Shown: in pieces, positions 32,266 through 34,448 of the stretch
Layout: the number at the start of each line of letters is the position of its first letter
How positions within the stretch are numbered: position 1 is the stretch's first letter
Source: an uncultured Collinsella sp.
GTDB lineage: Bacteria; Actinomycetota; Coriobacteriia; Coriobacteriales; Coriobacteriaceae
DNA: 34,448 bases
Assembly: GCA_902464495.1 (NCBI GenBank)
Contig: CABQJK010000020.1
Location: forward strand, 1 to 34,448
Reading direction: 5' to 3'
Program-made: the position numbers and the translations under genes
The notes under the pieces: model-generated
Seen by the model: only the letters and a program-made list of their open reading frames with translations
What the model was told of the DNA's origin: nothing
Database searches by the model: none

Positions 32266-33561
32266 ATGCTCGCCTTTTTACAAACCAACACACCCATCGT
32301 GATCTTTAACCAGATTGTGGTTACGCTGCTCACGGTCTGCTTTCTGTACCAGGTGGTCTTCTTTGTCATTGGTGCTCTCCGTGGTGAGGTCGCGCCCCCT
32401 AAGGCCAAAAAGCTGCATCGTTATGCCTTCTTCATTGCGGCGCATAACGAGGAGGCGGTAATTGCCAATCTTGTGCGCTCCATCAAAGAACAGGACTATC
32501 CGTCCGAGCTCATCGAGGTCTTCGTGGTCGCCGATGCCTGCACCGACAACACGGCGCAGCTCGCGCGCGAGGCGGGCGCCGTCGTCTATGAGCGTAACGA
32601 CTTGGCCCGTAAGGGCAAGAGCTGGGTCATGGACTTTGGTTTTGATCGCATTCTCAACGAGTATCCCGATACTTTTGAGGGCTATTTCATCTTTGACGCC
32701 GACAACGTTATTTCCCGCGATTACGTCTCCAAGATGAACGATGCCTTTGACCAGGGCTTCCATGTGGTCACGAGCTATCGTAACTCCAAGAACTTCGGCA
32801 GCTCTTGGATCTCGGCGGCTAATGCCACCTGGTATCTGCGCGAGGCACGCTTCCTCAACAACGCGCGCAACATCTGCAAGACGTCTTGTGCCGTCTCGGG
32901 CTCGGGCTACCTCATCTCCGCCAGTGTTATTGAGGGTATGCACGGCTGGCAGTTCCACACGCTGACCGAGGACATTCAGTTCACCACGTTCTGCGCCATT
33001 CACGGCATCCGCATCGGCTATGCGCCGGCTGAGTTCTTTGACGAACAGCCGGTGACGTTTAAGGCGTCCTGGAAACAGCGCATGCGTTGGACCAAGGGCT
33101 TCTACCAGGTCTTTTTTACCTACGGCAAGCATCTTGTCAAATCGACGTTTCGCTATCATCGCTTTGCCGCATATGACATGTTTATGACCATCGCTCCGGG
33201 TATGCTGCTGTCCCTGATCTCCATGCTCGCCAACGCGACCTTCCTCATCGTGGGCGGGCTTTCGCACGGCTTCTTGGCCACCGAGGTCGAGATGCAGGCT
33301 TGTGCCGCTTCGCTCATCATGACCTTTGTCATGATGTACCAGACCTTCTTTATCTTGGCGCTACTCACGACCATCTTCGAGTACAAGCACATTCATTGCG
33401 CTCAAAAGTGGCGCCTGGTGACCAACCTGTTTACCTTCCCGATCTTTATGTTCAGCTATATCCCCATCACGGTTGCCGCGCTGTTCCTGAAGGTCGACTG
33501 GGTGCCCACGCAGCACGCCGTTAACGTTACCCTCGACGAGGTCATGCAGGGCGCCAAGTAA
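32266..33561 (+). CDS. Membrane glycosyltransferase family 2 (cellulose/hyaluronan synthase-like)
   Basis: 431 residues. An N-terminal membrane segment (about 10-37) is followed by a cytosolic GT-A domain with AFFIAAHNEEAVI (54-66), VVADACTDNT, the DxD motif FIFDADN (Asp144/Asp146), TED at 234-236 and QRMRWTKG at 271-278. Three or four more membrane segments follow (about 300-415). TED and QxxRW are hallmarks of processive GT2 enzymes that make beta-linked polysaccharides such as cellulose, hyaluronan or poly-GlcNAc; the polymer here is unknown, and no c-di-GMP PilZ domain is present. ATG 32266 has GGGAG upstream (TTG 32251 would overlap that site). It is a single-gene unit with its own terminator. 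Confidence 0.9.
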   Translation: MLAFLQTNTPIVIFNQIVVTLLTVCFLYQVVFFVIGALRGEVAPPKAKKLHRYAFFIAAHNEEAVIANLVRSIKEQDYPSELIEVFVVADACTDNTAQLAREAGAVVYERNDLARKGKSWVMDFGFDRILNEYPDTFEGYFIFDADNVISRDYVSKMNDAFDQGFHVVTSYRNSKNFGSSWISAANATWYLREARFLNNARNICKTSCAVSGSGYLISASVIEGMHGWQFHTLTEDIQFTTFCAIHGIRIGYAPAEFFDEQPVTFKASWKQRMRWTKGFYQVFFTYGKHLVKSTFRYHRFAAYDMFMTIAPGMLLSLISMLANATFLIVGGLSHGFLATEVEMQACAASLIMTFVMMYQTFFILALLTTIFEYKHIHCAQKWRLVTNLFTFPIFMFSYIPITVAALFLKVDWVPTQHAVNVTLDEVMQGAK

Positions 33562-33571
33562 CCACGATCAG

Positions 33572-33610
33572 AACTACCACAATGGGGATGCACCTTTGTG
33601 GTAGTTTTTC
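33572..33610 (+). terminator. Rho-independent terminator after the glycosyltransferase gene
   Basis: AACTACCACAA (33572-33582) pairs perfectly with TTGTGGTAGTT (33596-33606), with a 13-base loop and a T run to 33609. Confidence 0.9.
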
Positions 33611-33639
33611 TTTTGAGCAGCTGTCCCGGGAGGTGTTCT

Positions 33640-34062
33640 GTGGTCTATTTCCCATTTTGGATCTGCGCCTTTGCCGGTGCGGTGATCGATGCCCGTGAGC
33701 GGCGGTTTCCCAACGCGCTTGCGGCTGCGTGTGCCGTGGCGGCGTTTGCGGGCGTGTGGCTGGATGCGGGCTTGAACACGACACTTGACCACGCTGGCCT
33801 TGCGGTCATCGTGTACCTTTCTCTCGCGTTGACCGAGTCCCTCTGGCGACGCCTCCGTCAAACCCCGGGCATCGGCATGGGTGATGCCAAGGCACTCTTC
33901 GCGCTTTGTACGCTCGACCCTATGGGTGGCGTCGTGGCATTTGCCGCCGCGCTCCTGGTCCTTGCCCTCTCCTGCCTCATCACAAAATCGCGCTCCTTGC
34001 CATTGCTCCCATTTTTGGTGCCGATTTTTGCCATAATCGAGGTCGTGGGCTGCACATTGTAA
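33640..34062 (+). CDS. Minimal A24 prepilin-peptidase-like membrane protein
   Basis: 140 residues, almost entirely hydrophobic, with about four to five membrane segments. The two catalytic aspartates of the A24 (type IV prepilin peptidase/preflagellin peptidase) family are visible: Asp17 in AVIDARERRFPNAL and Asp82 in GIGMGDAKALFALC (GxGD motif). The N-terminal methyltransferase domain and zinc cysteines of full PilD are absent, so it belongs to the short, CpaA/FlaK-like class. No pilin or secretion genes are in the window, so its substrate is unknown. The start is GTG 33640 with GGGAGG at 33628-33633; the longer frame begins inside the preceding terminator. Confidence 0.83.
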   Translation: MVYFPFWICAFAGAVIDARERRFPNALAAACAVAAFAGVWLDAGLNTTLDHAGLAVIVYLSLALTESLWRRLRQTPGIGMGDAKALFALCTLDPMGGVVAFAAALLVLALSCLITKSRSLPLLPFLVPIFAIIEVVGCTL

Positions 34063-34093
34063 CCGATTGCGCATCCTTCTTAAGGAGCATGCC

Positions 34094-34448
34094 ATGGCAA
34101 CTAATCAAGAAACGGCCGTCATTAAGGCGCGCATGGACCGTTTTCCCTCGGCGTTATCACCCGAACTTGTCGAGCACATTGCCGCCGATCGTGCTTCGGG
34201 CTATGTCAACCCGTACCGTTGCGACGATGACCAGGTCATCCGTCGCGTTGATCGAGCCGCAGACGAGGCCACGCTCATGCGTCCGGCATTTATGCGCGAT
34301 GCCGAAAAGATTCTCCATCTGCCCGCGTATGCCCGATATGCTGGTAAAACGCAGGTCTTTAGCTTCCGTAGCAATGATGATCTGTCGCGCCGTGGTTTGC
34401 ACGTGCAGCTTGTCTCGCGCATTGCGCGCGATATCGGTCGCGCCCTGG
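34094..34448 (+). CDS. dGTPase-like HD phosphohydrolase, 5' part (runs off window)
   Basis: 118 complete codons are visible. The start ATG 34094 has TAAGGAG at 34081-34087. The segment RPAFMRDAEKILHLPAYARYAG followed by KTQVF resembles the N-terminal signature of deoxyguanosinetriphosphate triphosphohydrolase-like HD proteins (RxxFxxDxxRIxHSxAFRRLxxKTQV), and the later HVQLVSRIARDIGRAL resembles the RxxHxLxVxxIxRxIAxAL pattern that follows. The His of the first HD motif is presumed within LHVQLVSRIARD. The gene is cut at the window end, so neither its length nor its active site can be completed. These enzymes hydrolyse dNTPs to nucleosides and triphosphate. Confidence 0.8.
   Translation, partial: MATNQETAVIKARMDRFPSALSPELVEHIAADRASGYVNPYRCDDDQVIRRVDRAADEATLMRPAFMRDAEKILHLPAYARYAGKTQVFSFRSNDDLSRRGLHVQLVSRIARDIGRAL

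Overview
The window is a GC-rich (roughly 60 percent) bacterial chromosome segment that is almost fully coding. It combines low-GC Firmicutes-type gene order (Asp23/Gls24 protein, YloV-type kinase, recG, plsX, acpP, rnc, smc, ftsY, ffh) with Actinobacteria-type neighbours (rsmD, coaD, a SepIVA-like coiled coil, DUF177, rpmF). This mix, the base composition, the frequent GTG/TTG starts and a T-box in front of ileS suggest a gut Coriobacteriia (Collinsella or a relative). That assignment is inference; no marker gene in the window proves it.

Layout. 1-260: a palindrome, a promoter, tRNA-Asn(GTT) and its terminator. 419-15300: a long plus-strand housekeeping block with very short or overlapping junctions, covering fatty-acid/phospholipid entry (YloV-like kinase, plsX, acpP), CoA synthesis (coaD), ribosome and RNA maturation (rsmD, DUF177, rpmF, rnc), chromosome work (recG, smc) and protein targeting (ftsY, ffh). 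Terminator-like hairpins sit on both sides of plsX and after ffh. 15421-16185 (minus): a DUF134-NifX fusion with a His/Cys-rich tail, with paired palindromes upstream. 16402-20280: thyA, folA, a SpoU-type RNA methyltransferase and a MATE exporter. 20287-21369: a RAYT (REP-associated tyrosine transposase) gene bracketed by three 27-bp repeats on each side in mirror orientation. 21366-24379: cobO (minus), ftsH and a DUF523 gene.

24380-25970 is an accessory scar: a serine-recombinase C-terminal remnant, an IS3-family transposase tail, an AT-rich peptidase-E-like gene and a series of inverted repeats without a gene. 25972-27060 (minus) is a glycerol-dehydrogenase-like enzyme. 27175-30348 is a promoter, an Ile-specific T-box leader and ileS. 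30571-32183 is lspA-rluD, followed by a membrane GT2 glycosyltransferase, a minimal A24 prepilin-peptidase-like protein and the start of a dGTPase-like HD phosphohydrolase that runs off the end.

The strongest candidate for something unusual is the RAYT element: its six repeats are arranged symmetrically, the innermost unit on each side carries the same sequence variant, and the outer right repeat provides the stop codon of cobO. The second is the DUF134-NifX gene with its two CATATG-centred palindromes 52 bp apart. The third is the hairpin-rich stretch at 25641-25965.
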